Assembly: GCA_902776765.1 (NCBI GenBank)
Contig: CACYRP010000005.1
Location: 1 to 64,000 of the forward strand
Origin: Fibrobacter succinogenes
GTDB taxonomy: Bacteria; Fibrobacterota; Fibrobacteria; Fibrobacterales; Fibrobacteraceae
Reading direction: 5' to 3'
Length of the DNA stretch: 64,000 nt
The position numbers were made by a program, and so were the translations under genes. Of this stretch, positions 17,646 through 25,747 are shown one piece after another (positions within the stretch are counted from its first letter, which is position 1; every line of letters begins with the position of its first letter). The notes beneath the pieces were generated by a model. It had not been told where the DNA came from. It was given only the letters and a program-made list of their open reading frames with translations, and did not search any database.

Positions 17646-19490
17646 ATGTTAAAAAAAATCATATTACCATGTTGTTTTGCAGCAGGAATGTCTCTAGCGC
17701 AAACTTACGATTTGCCCATAGTCTTCGTGGACACCAAGGGTAAATGCCTCGATAATAAAGTCACCGAAAAAATTCCCGCAACCATGCGAGTACTGGACGG
17801 GAAAACAAACAATGTGGCAGACAGTGCTAAAGGCACGTTCTACAACATTGGAATCAAGGTCAGAGGCCAGTCCTCCGCCATGTTCCCCAAACCGGGTTAC
17901 GGCGTAGAAGTCCGCGATTCAACGGGTGAAAGCATGGACGTAAGTTTGTTCAACCTTCCGCCTGCAGACGACTGGGTTTTCCACGGTCCTTATGTTGACA
18001 AGAGTATGCTCCGAAATGCTCTTGCTCATTGGCTTTTTAGACAGGCAGGCCGTTACAGCCCGCGCACCAAGCATTTTGACTTGTACATCAACGGCGTTTA
18101 CCGCGGCGTGTACGTGCTCATCGAAAAAATCAAACGTGGCAAGTACCGCGTTGACGTAAGCAAGCTAAAAGAAACCGACATTGCAGGCGATAGCCTTACC
18201 GGCGGTTACATTTGGGCATTCGACAAGACCGGAACCAACACCGGTGGCGCAGGCAGTGGCCCAATTGAAAAGGAAGGATTTAGCACTTCTGACGGCTTGA
18301 ACGTCATTTTGCACTACCCCAAGAAAGAAAACATTCAAAAACAGCAGGAAAACTACCTGAAACAATATTTGAACAATCTTGAAGGCTTGTTCAAGAATGG
18401 TGGTAGCGGAAAGGGCTACGACAAGTATGTCGATGTTGGCTCTGCTGTTGACTACGTTTTGCACCAGGAAGTCACCAACAACGCAGACTCCTATTGGTGC
18501 AGCTTCTTCTTGTACAAACCCAAAGATAAGGGTGGCAAGAATGGCAAAGAACTCAAAGAAGGCAAAGTTACACTTGGCCCTCCATGGGACTTCAACCTCG
18601 CTATGAGCAATGGCAGCCAGCCCGAAAATGGTGGCGGCCAAGGCGGCGGTGGCGGCGGCATGTGGGGTGGCGGCGGCTGGGGCGGTGGCTTCGGTGGCGG
18701 CTTTGGCGGTGGCATGGGTGGCTTTAGCAGCTCAGGCAATGGCTGGCAAATTGAAAACAGCATGAAGAGCGGTGGTGGCATGATGGGAAGTTCCTTGAAG
18801 GCTCCGAACTGGCTCTTGAAAATGTGGAAAGACGCCGATTACCAGAAAGAACTGAAGGCTCGTTGGGCTGAACTCCGCAGTGGCGTTTGGCACACCAAAA
18901 CTTTAGACCTCTACTTGGATTCCATGAAGACGTACCTGAAGAGCGCTGCCGACAGAAACTTCAAGCGTTGGCCGAACTTGGGCAAGGCTAGCGGTCAAAA
19001 CGATCCTGATCCACAGCCGATGAAATTCTGCAACAGCAGTGGTGGTGGCTTTGGCATGGCCATGGGTGGCTACAATGCAACAACTTGGGACGGCGAAGTC
19101 GAACATCTCCGCAAAAAGATGAAAGAAAGAATGCAGTGGATGGACGAACAGCTTGGTTTCAAGGAACCGGCACAAGCCATCGTTACCGAACCCATTATTC
19201 ACGAACCCGATTGGCAAAAGGAACAAGACGAAAAGAATAAAGATTCCATTCCGTTGGGTATCCGCTTTGATGACTTGAGCAGACTGTCTCCGACGAACTT
19301 CTTTGTCGTCATTGGCAATTACCTCGAAGTCAATACAGATATCGGTGGAACATTTGCCATTATCGATTTGAACGGTGCTGTCTTGTACAAGACCCGAATC
19401 GAAAAGGGAAAGACCACTTTGGAAGTTCCTGCCAAGGCTAGAGACAAGCATTGGATTGCAACGCTTAACGGCAAGATGCTTTCTAAATAA
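17646..19490 (+). CDS. CotH-like kinase family secreted protein with Gly-rich insert
   Basis: CotH proteins are atypical secreted protein kinases. The start is ATG 17646 (MLKKIILPCCFAAGMSLAQ), giving a signal peptide; AAGGAG lies 13 nt upstream. The domain contains VRGQSSAMFPKPGYGVEV, YVDKSMLRNALAHWLFRQ and HFDLYINGVYRGVYVLIEKI (the usual Lys-bearing strand). The metal-binding loop GPPWDFNLAMSNG lies near residues 311-323. Immediately after it is a roughly 40-residue Gly/Trp/Phe/Met tract, then the helical C-lobe and a second smaller Gly/Met patch (SSGGGFGMAMGGYN). The last 70 residues (FFVVIGNYLEVNTDIGGTFA, AIIDLNGAVLYKTRIE) resemble the secretion tail of other exported proteins here. Confidence 0.85.
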   Translation: MLKKIILPCCFAAGMSLAQTYDLPIVFVDTKGKCLDNKVTEKIPATMRVLDGKTNNVADSAKGTFYNIGIKVRGQSSAMFPKPGYGVEVRDSTGESMDVSLFNLPPADDWVFHGPYVDKSMLRNALAHWLFRQAGRYSPRTKHFDLYINGVYRGVYVLIEKIKRGKYRVDVSKLKETDIAGDSLTGGYIWAFDKTGTNTGGAGSGPIEKEGFSTSDGLNVILHYPKKENIQKQQENYLKQYLNNLEGLFKNGGSGKGYDKYVDVGSAVDYVLHQEVTNNADSYWCSFFLYKPKDKGGKNGKELKEGKVTLGPPWDFNLAMSNGSQPENGGGQGGGGGGMWGGGGWGGGFGGGFGGGMGGFSSSGNGWQIENSMKSGGGMMGSSLKAPNWLLKMWKDADYQKELKARWAELRSGVWHTKTLDLYLDSMKTYLKSAADRNFKRWPNLGKASGQNDPDPQPMKFCNSSGGGFGMAMGGYNATTWDGEVEHLRKKMKERMQWMDEQLGFKEPAQAIVTEPIIHEPDWQKEQDEKNKDSIPLGIRFDDLSRLSPTNFFVVIGNYLEVNTDIGGTFAIIDLNGAVLYKTRIEKGKTTLEVPAKARDKHWIATLNGKMLSK

Positions 19491-19520
19491 ACTTCTGAAC
19501 GAGTTCCTCACTTAATAAAA

Positions 19521-19556
19521 ATGCCGGCTCACCGAGAGTCGGCATTTTCTTTTTCT
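19521..19556 (+). terminator. Terminator of the CotH-like gene
   Basis: Arms ATGCCGGCT and AGTCGGCAT (one wobble) around a 7-nt loop are followed by TTTCTTTTTCT, about 30 bp after the stop codon. Confidence 0.8.
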
Positions 19557-19564
19557 AGAATTTA

Positions 19565-19745
19565 ACTGGATGGGGCTAAAGCCCCAACTCTTTGGCTCAG
19601 TTATGTCCATGCAAGCATGGCCGCAACATTGACGCATTGCGTCTTGCCAAACGGCTCAGCCATGCCCGTGCAAGCACGGTCGCGGCATTCGCCTTGGGGC
19701 ATACTCGCCTTCTAAGTTGTCTTCACGCTTCGCGTTCAGGATGAC
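19565..19745. repeat. Intergenic dispersed repeats (GGCTCAG...hairpin family)
   Basis: Two tandem copies (about 19593-19637 and 19651-19693) follow the pattern GGCTCAG, CATG, CC, then a hairpin such as CCATGCAAGCATGG, then CGCGACATTCGCC. A TTCGCGTTCAGGATGAC element follows at 19722-19745. Further copies of the first family are at 45649-45692 and 56027-56070. No gene is seen between the terminator and cysK. Confidence 0.7.
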
Positions 19746-19764
19746 TTTACGCCCGAAGTATTAA

Positions 19765-20685
19765 TTACGTGTTCCAGAGCCAGGTGCTGAGGTAACGCTC
19801 GCCAGTATCCGGCAAGAGCGCCACAATGCGCTTGCCCTTGAATTCCGGGCGCTTGGCGACAGTAAGAGCGCATTCGAGAGCGGCACCCGACGAAATCCCG
19901 ACGAAGATTCCTTCTTCGGCAGCGGCAGCACGAGCGGCATCTCCCGCCTTTTCGGTGCTCGTGAGGTAGACTTCGTCAATGACCTTCGGATCGTAATTTT
20001 TCGGAACAAAGTTAGCGCCAATGCCTTGAATCTTGTGCGGGCCTGCGACACCCTTCGAAATCATCGGGGAATCGTCCGGTTCAATGGCGATAACGTAAAC
20101 GTTCGGGTTCTTTTCCTTGAGGAACTTGGCAGTGCCGGAAACAGTTCCGCCCGTACCAGCAGTCGCGATGAACACATCCACCTTGCCTTCCGTGTCACGC
20201 CAGATTTCAGGACCTGTCGTGCGGTAATGCGCTTCGGGATTTGCAGGATTGTCGAACTGTTGCGGAATAAAGCTCCCCGGATTGGCGGCCGCAATTTCAT
20301 TTGCCTTTTCGATACAGCCCGCCATGCCCTTAGCGCCTTCGGTCAGCACCACTTCGGCGCCAAGCGATTTCAAAAGCATACGGCGTTCCATGCTCATAGA
20401 ATCCGGCATCGTGAGCACGACCTTGTAGCCCTTGACGGCCCCCACATAAGCAAGGCCCACGCCCGTGTTGCCGCTAGTCGGTTCGATGATGAGAGCCCCC
20501 GGCTTGAGCTTGCCTTCGCGCTCAGCCGCTTCAATCATGCTTAACGCCACGCGGTCCTTTGCGCTACCGAGCGGGTTGAACATTTCGAGCTTTACATAGA
20601 CTTCGGCCTCGCCCTTGTTGAGCTTGTTGATACGTACCAGCGGCGTATTGCCAATCGTTTCGAGAATGTTGTTGTAAATTGCCAT
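19765..20685 (-). CDS. cysK: Cysteine synthase A (O-acetylserine sulfhydrylase)
   Basis: PLP enzyme making L-cysteine from O-acetylserine and sulfide. The PLP Lys is K43 in NPLGSAKDR. The substrate loop is PTSGNTG, the phosphate-binding loop is TAGTGGTVSG, and GISSGAAL plus LLPDTGERYLST complete the family signature. Length is 306 residues, normal for the family. It is monocistronic as far as can be seen. The ribosome site GGAG lies inside the right arm of a perfect palindrome upstream (20693-20713), implying control of translation or transcription at that point. Confidence 0.97.
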   Translation of the reverse strand: MAIYNNILETIGNTPLVRINKLNKGEAEVYVKLEMFNPLGSAKDRVALSMIEAAEREGKLKPGALIIEPTSGNTGVGLAYVGAVKGYKVVLTMPDSMSMERRMLLKSLGAEVVLTEGAKGMAGCIEKANEIAAANPGSFIPQQFDNPANPEAHYRTTGPEIWRDTEGKVDVFIATAGTGGTVSGTAKFLKEKNPNVYVIAIEPDDSPMISKGVAGPHKIQGIGANFVPKNYDPKVIDEVYLTSTEKAGDAARAAAAEEGIFVGISSGAALECALTVAKRPEFKGKRIVALLPDTGERYLSTWLWNT

Positions 20686-20692
20686 AAAAAAG

Positions 20693-20713
20693 TTCTCCGT
20701 ACTGTACGGAGAA
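20693..20713 (-). promoter_or_regulatory. Perfect palindrome covering the cysK ribosome-binding site
   Basis: Arms TTCTCCGTAC and GTACGGAGAA are separated by one base. On the cysK strand the second arm contains GGAG about 10 nt before ATG, so an mRNA hairpin would hide it. As DNA it would also suit a dimeric repressor. A TACTAGAT-like -10 lies just upstream. Confidence 0.65.
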
Positions 20714-20741
20714 CAATCTAGTATTTTTTTGATGTTTTAAG

Positions 20742-20764
20742 ACCCTCGCCTACGCGAGGGTGAC
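20742..20764. repeat. Dispersed hairpin repeat (CCCTCGCCTACGCGAGGGTGACG)-type
   Basis: Arms CCCTCGC and GCGAGGG around CTAC, then TGACG. Relatives are at 54781-54806 (GATTCCCG / CGGGAATGACG) and 55829-55852. Confidence 0.55.
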
Positions 20765-20834
20765 GAATGATTTTGTCGCAATGGATTCTATCAGGTGGTA
20801 CTCACCCTCCAGAACGACAGAATCCGAGAATATA

Positions 20835-22079
20835 TTAATCTAGAACAGGTTGGAGTAAATTCGCATATATATTTTCACACACGCTTGCCTGCTGGCTGAG
20901 AATAGCATCGAGCGTGATGCCCGAGAAATTCTTAACAGCACAAGCCATTGCTAAATTCTGCAACATTTCCGATGGAGGATATTTATAGAACGAACCCGCC
21001 GTCGCTTCGCATTCCGTTCTGAACAAAGCTTCAACATTTTCTTTATACCCAGACGAATTTAAACCGCCTGAAACCATATAAAGTATTACAGAATCAGAGA
21101 CACTAAGAATCGTATTTTCAAGATGATTTTCCATAGGCATATCAATATTATGCATTAGCCCTTGTTCTTCGCTATATACCTTGACATCGCAACGAGGTGC
21201 ATCAGCGCGTACATTATACTTTTCCGGAGAAGTTTTAAAAACATACCGTGCCGCACTATAGATGAGCAGGTCATTAGTTTCTGTTACTACAGATTTTGAG
21301 GGGAAAGCCATCGCAAGGCTATCCAATACAGCGCGTTCATCATCAGAGACATTCAATGTTTCGACATCCGGCTTTATGATAAAAGAACGATTCGTGCTTG
21401 TGTCGATACCAGCTGCAGGCGTTGAAGGCAATTCATGTTGCATAGCGGTCGTATCAATACCAACAGCAATATTGTCACAGATTTCAGCAGATTCTCTTGA
21501 AAACTCCGTCACAATTGAATCGAAAACAACCTCAGAAACAGGACCTTTCGATTCGCAGTTTATTCCATCACTACATACCGTTACAGTATCAGTCTTTGAC
21601 AAATAACAAAATGCTTTGAAGGTTCCGCCATAATTGCAAGCGCCTTCAGGAGAATCAACGACAATTCCCGAAGCACAAGATTTTTTGAAAACATTATAAA
21701 CGCTATCGCAAGCATCACCAAAATTTGTTATCATCATCGATTTTTCAAACATGTGAGCATGGGCAACGCTAAACCGAGCCATAAATCCCCTATTGTACGC
21801 AGAACAAGACGCCTCAGCACCATATTCTTCACCATAGACAGAGACTTCACCACGAGTAAGTGCCAAAACCTGAGTAGGCTTTGTCGTAAAATCAATCGAA
21901 TAGCTAGGAACATACGAACTAGATAAATTCGTTTCAACAGAGCTCGACGACATTACCGAAGAACTGCTATTAATCGCCACCGTACTAGGATCAATAGCAG
22001 CGCCGCTCAACGAATCATCGGAGCAGCCCATCATCGCGAGAATGCCCGCAGCGATAGTTAATTTGATTGCATTATTCAT
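20835..22079 (-). CDS. Fibrobacter-type lipoprotein coupled to TIGR02147 regulator
   Basis: Function unknown. Lipoprotein signal MNNAIKLTIAAGILAMMGC (Cys19) is followed by a Ser-rich linker (INSSSSVMSSSSVETNLSSS). The mature part has many Cys residues (CSAYNRGF, CDSVYNVFKKSCASG, CNYGGTFKAFC, CSDGINCESKG), suggesting disulfides in the periplasm or on the surface. The C-terminal half is helical, rich in Asp/Ser/Ala. Its ATG lies inside the end of the upstream regulator gene (8-bp overlap), so translation is coupled. Such lipoprotein/TIGR02147 pairs recur in Fibrobacter genomes. Confidence 0.75.
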   Translation of the reverse strand: MNNAIKLTIAAGILAMMGCSDDSLSGAAIDPSTVAINSSSSVMSSSSVETNLSSSYVPSYSIDFTTKPTQVLALTRGEVSVYGEEYGAEASCSAYNRGFMARFSVAHAHMFEKSMMITNFGDACDSVYNVFKKSCASGIVVDSPEGACNYGGTFKAFCYLSKTDTVTVCSDGINCESKGPVSEVVFDSIVTEFSRESAEICDNIAVGIDTTAMQHELPSTPAAGIDTSTNRSFIIKPDVETLNVSDDERAVLDSLAMAFPSKSVVTETNDLLIYSAARYVFKTSPEKYNVRADAPRCDVKVYSEEQGLMHNIDMPMENHLENTILSVSDSVILYMVSGGLNSSGYKENVEALFRTECEATAGSFYKYPPSEMLQNLAMACAVKNFSGITLDAILSQQASVCENIYANLLQPVLD

Positions 22080-22905
22080 GGGATTCCTCCTTCACATTTT
22101 TTGTCAATGGAAACAACTGAAGATTCAGTCGATAAACTTGATTGAGATTTTCGTATTCCGCAGCGATACTCACCGCCTTGCGGATAAACACATCCATTTC
22201 TTGCGAAATGCGGGCGTAAGCCTCTTCGCAAACTCCTAGCGTCACGCCCGTGATATGGCGTTCTTCCGAAGGGAACTTGTCAACAGCAATTTTTGCAAGC
22301 GAGGCCATTTCTTTGTGCATCGCACGAATCGCAATAGGCACTGATTCCTTGGAACCGATTACCGTCTTTTCGGTTTGCACGTACGTATGTTCCGCCTCGC
22401 GCTTGAGAAAACCCGTCTGCACGAGGAACGCAAGCGAATCACGCACCTGTTCTGCAGAAATCACCTGATGGCATGCCTTCGCCATTTCAAGCGGCCTCTT
22501 TCCAGGCATCATCGGAGCGAGTTCACGAATCGTCGGGTTCTTCCACGAATCATAAAAGCGGAACGCTTCTGCATCGACGACACGCACCTTGTGCTCGCTA
22601 GCGATATTCTGCATTTCAAGGAGAGCTTCTTTTTTCGCATCATCTTTTGTGGCATTGCCAAAACGAACCATCTCTTGGAAATACGCACACTCGTAGCCCA
22701 CAAGGCCCATCGCATGCGCCACCTGTTCCATTTTGACCAAACTCAAACTGCTCTTGCCATCGCATACAAGTTTCAAATAAACCGGCGACTTGAACCCCGC
22801 CAGTTTGGAAAATTCCCGCCACGAAAACGCGCTCGTCCTTTTACGCTCTTCGTAAAAGTCCTGCATGTAAAGGCGATAATCTTTGTATTCAGTTATCGGA
22901 CGCAT
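22072..22905 (-). CDS. TIGR02147 family protein (DUF4423-like putative regulator)
   Basis: Member of a paralogous family expanded in Fibrobacter, thought to be transcriptional regulators but not characterised. N-terminal signature MRPITEYKDYRLYMQDFYEERKRT is followed by a helix-turn-helix-like segment (FSWREFSKLAGFKSPVYLKLVCDGKSSLS), then YECAYFQEMVRFGNAT. The DUF4423-like core reads FYDSWKNPTIREL, FLVQTGFLKREAEHTYVQTEK and ITGVTLGVCEEAYARISQEMD. At 277 residues it is typical. It overlaps the downstream lipoprotein gene by 8 bp; a period-7 array abuts its start. Confidence 0.92.
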   Translation of the reverse strand: MRPITEYKDYRLYMQDFYEERKRTSAFSWREFSKLAGFKSPVYLKLVCDGKSSLSLVKMEQVAHAMGLVGYECAYFQEMVRFGNATKDDAKKEALLEMQNIASEHKVRVVDAEAFRFYDSWKNPTIRELAPMMPGKRPLEMAKACHQVISAEQVRDSLAFLVQTGFLKREAEHTYVQTEKTVIGSKESVPIAIRAMHKEMASLAKIAVDKFPSEERHITGVTLGVCEEAYARISQEMDVFIRKAVSIAAEYENLNQVYRLNLQLFPLTKNVKEESHE

Positions 22906-22940
22906 AGGTAAATAGGTTATAGGTATTAGGTTTTAGGGGT
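22906..22940. repeat. Period-7 degenerate array (TAGGTTA type) at TIGR02147 start
   Basis: Units TAGGTAA, ATAGGTT, ATAGGTA, TTAGGTT and TTAGGGG directly precede the start codon. On the gene's strand it reads CCTAAAA, CCTAATA, CCTATAA, the orientation used at 5' ends. The AT-rich 150 bp beyond it, up to the rubrerythrin promoter, hold a GATAC / GTATC dyad at 23062-23076. Confidence 0.7.
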
Positions 22941-23095
22941 TTCACATGAATAAATATAAAGATTCGCGAAATAAAAATCAATATCAAAATGATACAAAAT
23001 TAAAGATTTTTACAAAATTTATGCAAAAATTTAAACATATTTTCAATTTTAAAATCTAAAAGATACACAACGTATCATTTAGCGAAAAAAACTTT

Positions 23096-23124
23096 TTGAA
23101 GACTATTCCAAAAAAGATTATATT
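23096..23124 (+). promoter_or_regulatory. Promoter of rubrerythrin gene
   Basis: TTGAAG (23096-23101), a 17-bp spacer and TATATT (23119-23124), about 30 bp before the start codon; GAGGG at 23146-23150 is the ribosome site. Confidence 0.75.
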
Positions 23125-23154
23125 AACGACAACAACCTATTACACGAGGGATTT

Positions 23155-23694
23155 ATGGCAAACAAATACGCAGGCACACAAACCGAAAAGAACCTTGAAG
23201 CCGCATTCGCCGGCGAATCACAGGCTCGCAACAAGTACACCTACTTTGCAAGCCGCGCCAAAAAGGACGGATTCGAACAGATCGCAGCTTTGTTCCAGAA
23301 GACTGCCGACAACGAAAAAGAACACGCTAAGCTTTGGTTCAAGGAACTCGAAGGCATCGGCGACACCGCACAGAACCTGAAAGCTGCCGCTGACGGCGAA
23401 AACTACGAATGGACGGACATGTACGAAGGTTTTGCAAAGACCGCCGAAGAAGAAGGCTTCACCGCCCTCGCCGCCAAGTTCCGCAAAGTCGCCGCCATCG
23501 AAAAGATGCACGAAGAACGCTACCGCGCCCTCCTCAAGAACGTGGAAACCGCACAAGTGTTCGAAAAGAGCGAAGTCAAGGTCTGGGAATGCCGCAACTG
23601 CGGACACATCGTCGTGGGCACCAAGGCCCCGGAAGTCTGCCCCGTCTGCGCCCACCCACAAGCCTACTTCGAAGTACATGAGGAAAATTTCTAA
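23155..23694 (+). CDS. rbr: Rubrerythrin
   Basis: Non-haem diiron peroxidase that reduces hydrogen peroxide in anaerobes. The ferritin-like four-helix domain supplies the iron ligands in [51 protein letters not shown] and MHEERY. The C-terminal rubredoxin-like domain has two CxxC knuckles, WECRNCGHI and [11 protein letters not shown], which bind the Fe(Cys)4 centre. Length is 179 residues, normal for the family. Single gene with clear promoter. The spare reading frames on this stretch are overlaps of this gene. Confidence 0.97.
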   Translation: MANKYAGTQTEKNLEAAFAGESQARNKYTYFASRAKKDGFEQIAALFQKTADNEKEHAKLWFKELEGIGDTAQNLKAAADGENYEWTDMYEGFAKTAEEEGFTALAAKFRKVAAIEKMHEERYRALLKNVETAQVFEKSEVKVWECRNCGHIVVGTKAPEVCPVCAHPQAYFEVHEENF

Positions 23695-23890
23695 GAGCCG
23701 AGTGTTGCGCCGAAATGCTTGCATTTCGGCATAACCGAGGCGAAAGGAAACGCGCTTTAGCGCCATTACTAAGAGCCGAACGCCGCAAAAACATGCTTGC
23801 ATGTTTTTATGGCAGAGGCGACAAGAAACGCGCTTGCGCCACTTCTAAGAGCCGAATGCTGCAGATTTAATCGAGAAACGCGGCGAATCG
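23692..23890. repeat. Tandem hairpin repeat array after rubrerythrin
   Basis: Two full copies and a partial third of a unit of about 77 bp begin TAAGAGCCGA at 23692, 23769 and 23847. Each full copy holds a hairpin centred on ATGCTTGCAT (CCGAAATGCTTGCATTTCGG; AAACATGCTTGCATGTTT) and ends GAGGCGA...AACGCGCTT. Another copy lies inside a coding region at 54810-54866. No gene is seen. Confidence 0.75.
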
Positions 23891-23929
23891 TATTACGAGA
23901 TGCCGCGAGACTTAATGCGAGATTGCACG

Positions 23930-23958
23930 CCGCCAACTTAACGTTGGCGGTGTTTTTT
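23930..23958 (+). terminator. Rho-independent terminator
   Basis: Stem CCGCCAAC / GTTGGCGG, 5-nt loop, then TGTTTTTT. It is the likely end of the rubrerythrin transcript, placed after the hairpin repeats. Confidence 0.8.
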
Positions 23959-23986
23959 GTGAAAACCGCGTAAAAAAGCAGATTTT

Positions 23987-24079
23987 ACACTTTTATCTTG
24001 ATAAAAATGTATTCCAACAACACTTTTATCAAGATATTTTTGTATTTACACTACACTTTTATCGAGATAATTCTGTATT
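23987..24079 (+). promoter_or_regulatory. Three 33-bp iterated dyad sites upstream of the AAA ATPase
   Basis: Copies start at 23987, 24020 and 24053, exactly 33 bp apart. Conserved positions are ACACTTTTATC, two variable bases, GATA, four variable bases, then TGTATT. The first copy is nearly a perfect palindrome (ACACTTTTATC against GATAAAAATGT); in the others the left half is fixed and the right half drifts. The last copy ends about 50 bp before the ATPase start, next to a TATATATTTATAGT stretch that could be the -10 region. A repressor- or ATPase-binding array is likely. Confidence 0.7.
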
Positions 24080-24131
24080 TTCGACCTTTTTTATATATAT
24101 TTATAGTGTAGAATGCTAAAAAGAGGTTGCT

Positions 24132-25448
24132 ATGGAACGATTCGCGATGCAACAGCTAGTGCGTTGGAAAACTCGTAAAGATCGAAAACCACTGATAATC
24201 CGGGGAGCAAGGCAAACCGGGAAAACATGGTTGTTGAAGGAATTCGGCAAAACAGCCTTTACTGATACAGTCTATATTAACTTTGAAAACGAGCCACGCC
24301 TACGCGACCTGTTCTCTGAAAATTTCGACACAAAGCGAATCATCACCACAATCGAACTCAGTTATGGGAAAAAAATCAATCCCGCTGACACGCTTATTAT
24401 TTTCGATGAAATCCAAGCTGCCGAGGGAGGCTTAACCTCGCTCAAGTATTTCTGCGAAGACGCTCCGCAATATGCCATCGTTGCAGCAGGATCTCTTCTT
24501 GGAATCGCATTCCATTCAGGCACCTCGTTCCCTGTAGGCAAAGTGTCTTTTCTCGATTTGGCCCCCTTGTCTTTCTTTGAATTTCTGTACGCAGCCAAAA
24601 AAGAAATGCTTTGCGATGCCATCCAGGAAAAACAATGGAAAACGCTAGCGCCGTTCCATGATGAGCTGCTTAACTTGCTACGAACATACATGTTTGTTGG
24701 CGGAATGCCCGAAGTCGTACAAAAATGGATTGACACCGATGATTATTTCGAGGCAAGAGAAACTCAACGCGAAATATTGCGAGCCTATGCAGCGGATTTT
24801 TCAAAGCATGCTCCCAAAGAACAGGTGCCTCGCTTGAATATGGTTTGGGATAGTCTTCCAGCACAACTCAGCAAGGAAAACAAGAAGTTTGTGTATGGAA
24901 TTATTCGCGAAGGCGCCCGTGCCAAGGATTTTGAAATAGCTATTGAATGGCTTTGTGATTGCGGCCTGGTGTTGAAATCCCACCGCATCAAGGAACCTCG
25001 GATGCCGTTAAAAGCGTATCAAGATCAAAACGTGTTCAAATTGTTCATGTTAGATGTCGGTTTGCTCGGAGCCTCTGTTGGGCTAGATGCAAGAACCTTG
25101 ATTGACGGAAACAAGATTTTTACGGAATTCAAAGGAGCTATGACAGAACAGTTAGTAATGCAAGAACTGACCTGCACAAACCCTGATTACCTTGGATATT
25201 GGACAAACGAACGAAGTACATCCGAAGTAGATTTTGTTTTGCAGAAGAACGGGGCGATCGTCCCCATTGAAGTCAAGTCTGGAGAGAATCTAAGTTCGCG
25301 CAGTTTTACCCTGTTCTGCGACAAGTTCAAGCCCGATTTAGCGATAAAAACATCGATGTTACCGTTCCACGACAATGAAAATATGCTGAATGTACCGCTG
25401 TATGGGATTGCGACGGTTGAAACTTTGACAAAGTCGGGAAAAAAGTGA
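24132..25448 (+). CDS. AAA_14/DUF4143 family ATPase
   Basis: Predicted P-loop ATPase of unknown biological role, common as a single gene in anaerobes. Walker A is IRGARQTGKTWLLKEF (about residues 24-39) and Walker B is DTLIIFDEIQAA (about 90-101). FYGSL-type sensor region reads AIVAAGSLLGIA. The C-terminal DUF4143 part contains FMLDVGLLGASVGL, FKGAMTEQLVMQELTC and GYWTNERSTSEVDFVLQKNGAIVPIEVKSG, resembling a PD-(D/E)xK-type nuclease core (E, D, EVK). Length is 438 residues, normal. AAGAGG precedes the ATG. The 33-bp repeat array is directly upstream. Confidence 0.93.
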   Translation: MERFAMQQLVRWKTRKDRKPLIIRGARQTGKTWLLKEFGKTAFTDTVYINFENEPRLRDLFSENFDTKRIITTIELSYGKKINPADTLIIFDEIQAAEGGLTSLKYFCEDAPQYAIVAAGSLLGIAFHSGTSFPVGKVSFLDLAPLSFFEFLYAAKKEMLCDAIQEKQWKTLAPFHDELLNLLRTYMFVGGMPEVVQKWIDTDDYFEARETQREILRAYAADFSKHAPKEQVPRLNMVWDSLPAQLSKENKKFVYGIIREGARAKDFEIAIEWLCDCGLVLKSHRIKEPRMPLKAYQDQNVFKLFMLDVGLLGASVGLDARTLIDGNKIFTEFKGAMTEQLVMQELTCTNPDYLGYWTNERSTSEVDFVLQKNGAIVPIEVKSGENLSSRSFTLFCDKFKPDLAIKTSMLPFHDNENMLNVPLYGIATVETLTKSGKK

Positions 25449-25547
25449 GGAATGACTTGACGGAGCCTTCTTTTTACTTGAATATTTGGGCGTTGGGGAA
25501 TTGCGGGAATGATATTTGCGACCTTAAACACGCAATTAGCATTCTCA

Positions 25548-25710
25548 GCATCCAGGTTTTTAAGGGCGGAGCCCTTAGGCGAAGGGGTGGCGGAAGACCC
25601 GGCCTAGCAAAGTGAGACTGGATCCTTTCCTTCGACAAGCTCAGGACAAGCTCAGTTTCACGCCTCAGGATGACGAGGCCGGGGCTGAAGACAGGGGGAA
25701 ACCTCCCCCT
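25548..25710. repeat. Left copy of a direct repeat flanking the pectate lyase-like gene
   Basis: It begins CATCCAGGTTTTTAAGGGCG, continues through GAGCCCTTAGGC and CGCCTCAGGATGACGA, and ends with GCCGGGGCTGAAGACAGGGGG and a AGGGGGA / TCCCCCT hairpin. The same ordered blocks recur at 27499-27670 after the gene. The 299 bp between the ATPase stop and the next start hold no gene. Confidence 0.75.
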
Positions 25711-25747
25711 CATTTTATTATACTATACCTAACTGTTGGAGGAGAAT

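Noticed and set aside
23096..23380. Overlapping frame at the rubrerythrin start
   Set aside because: Out-of-frame reading of the rubrerythrin gene; Lys/Pro/Thr-rich with no motif.
23987..24079. CRISPR array
   Set aside because: Only three units, the 33-bp step leaves about 6 bp between conserved parts, there are no spacers and no cas genes.
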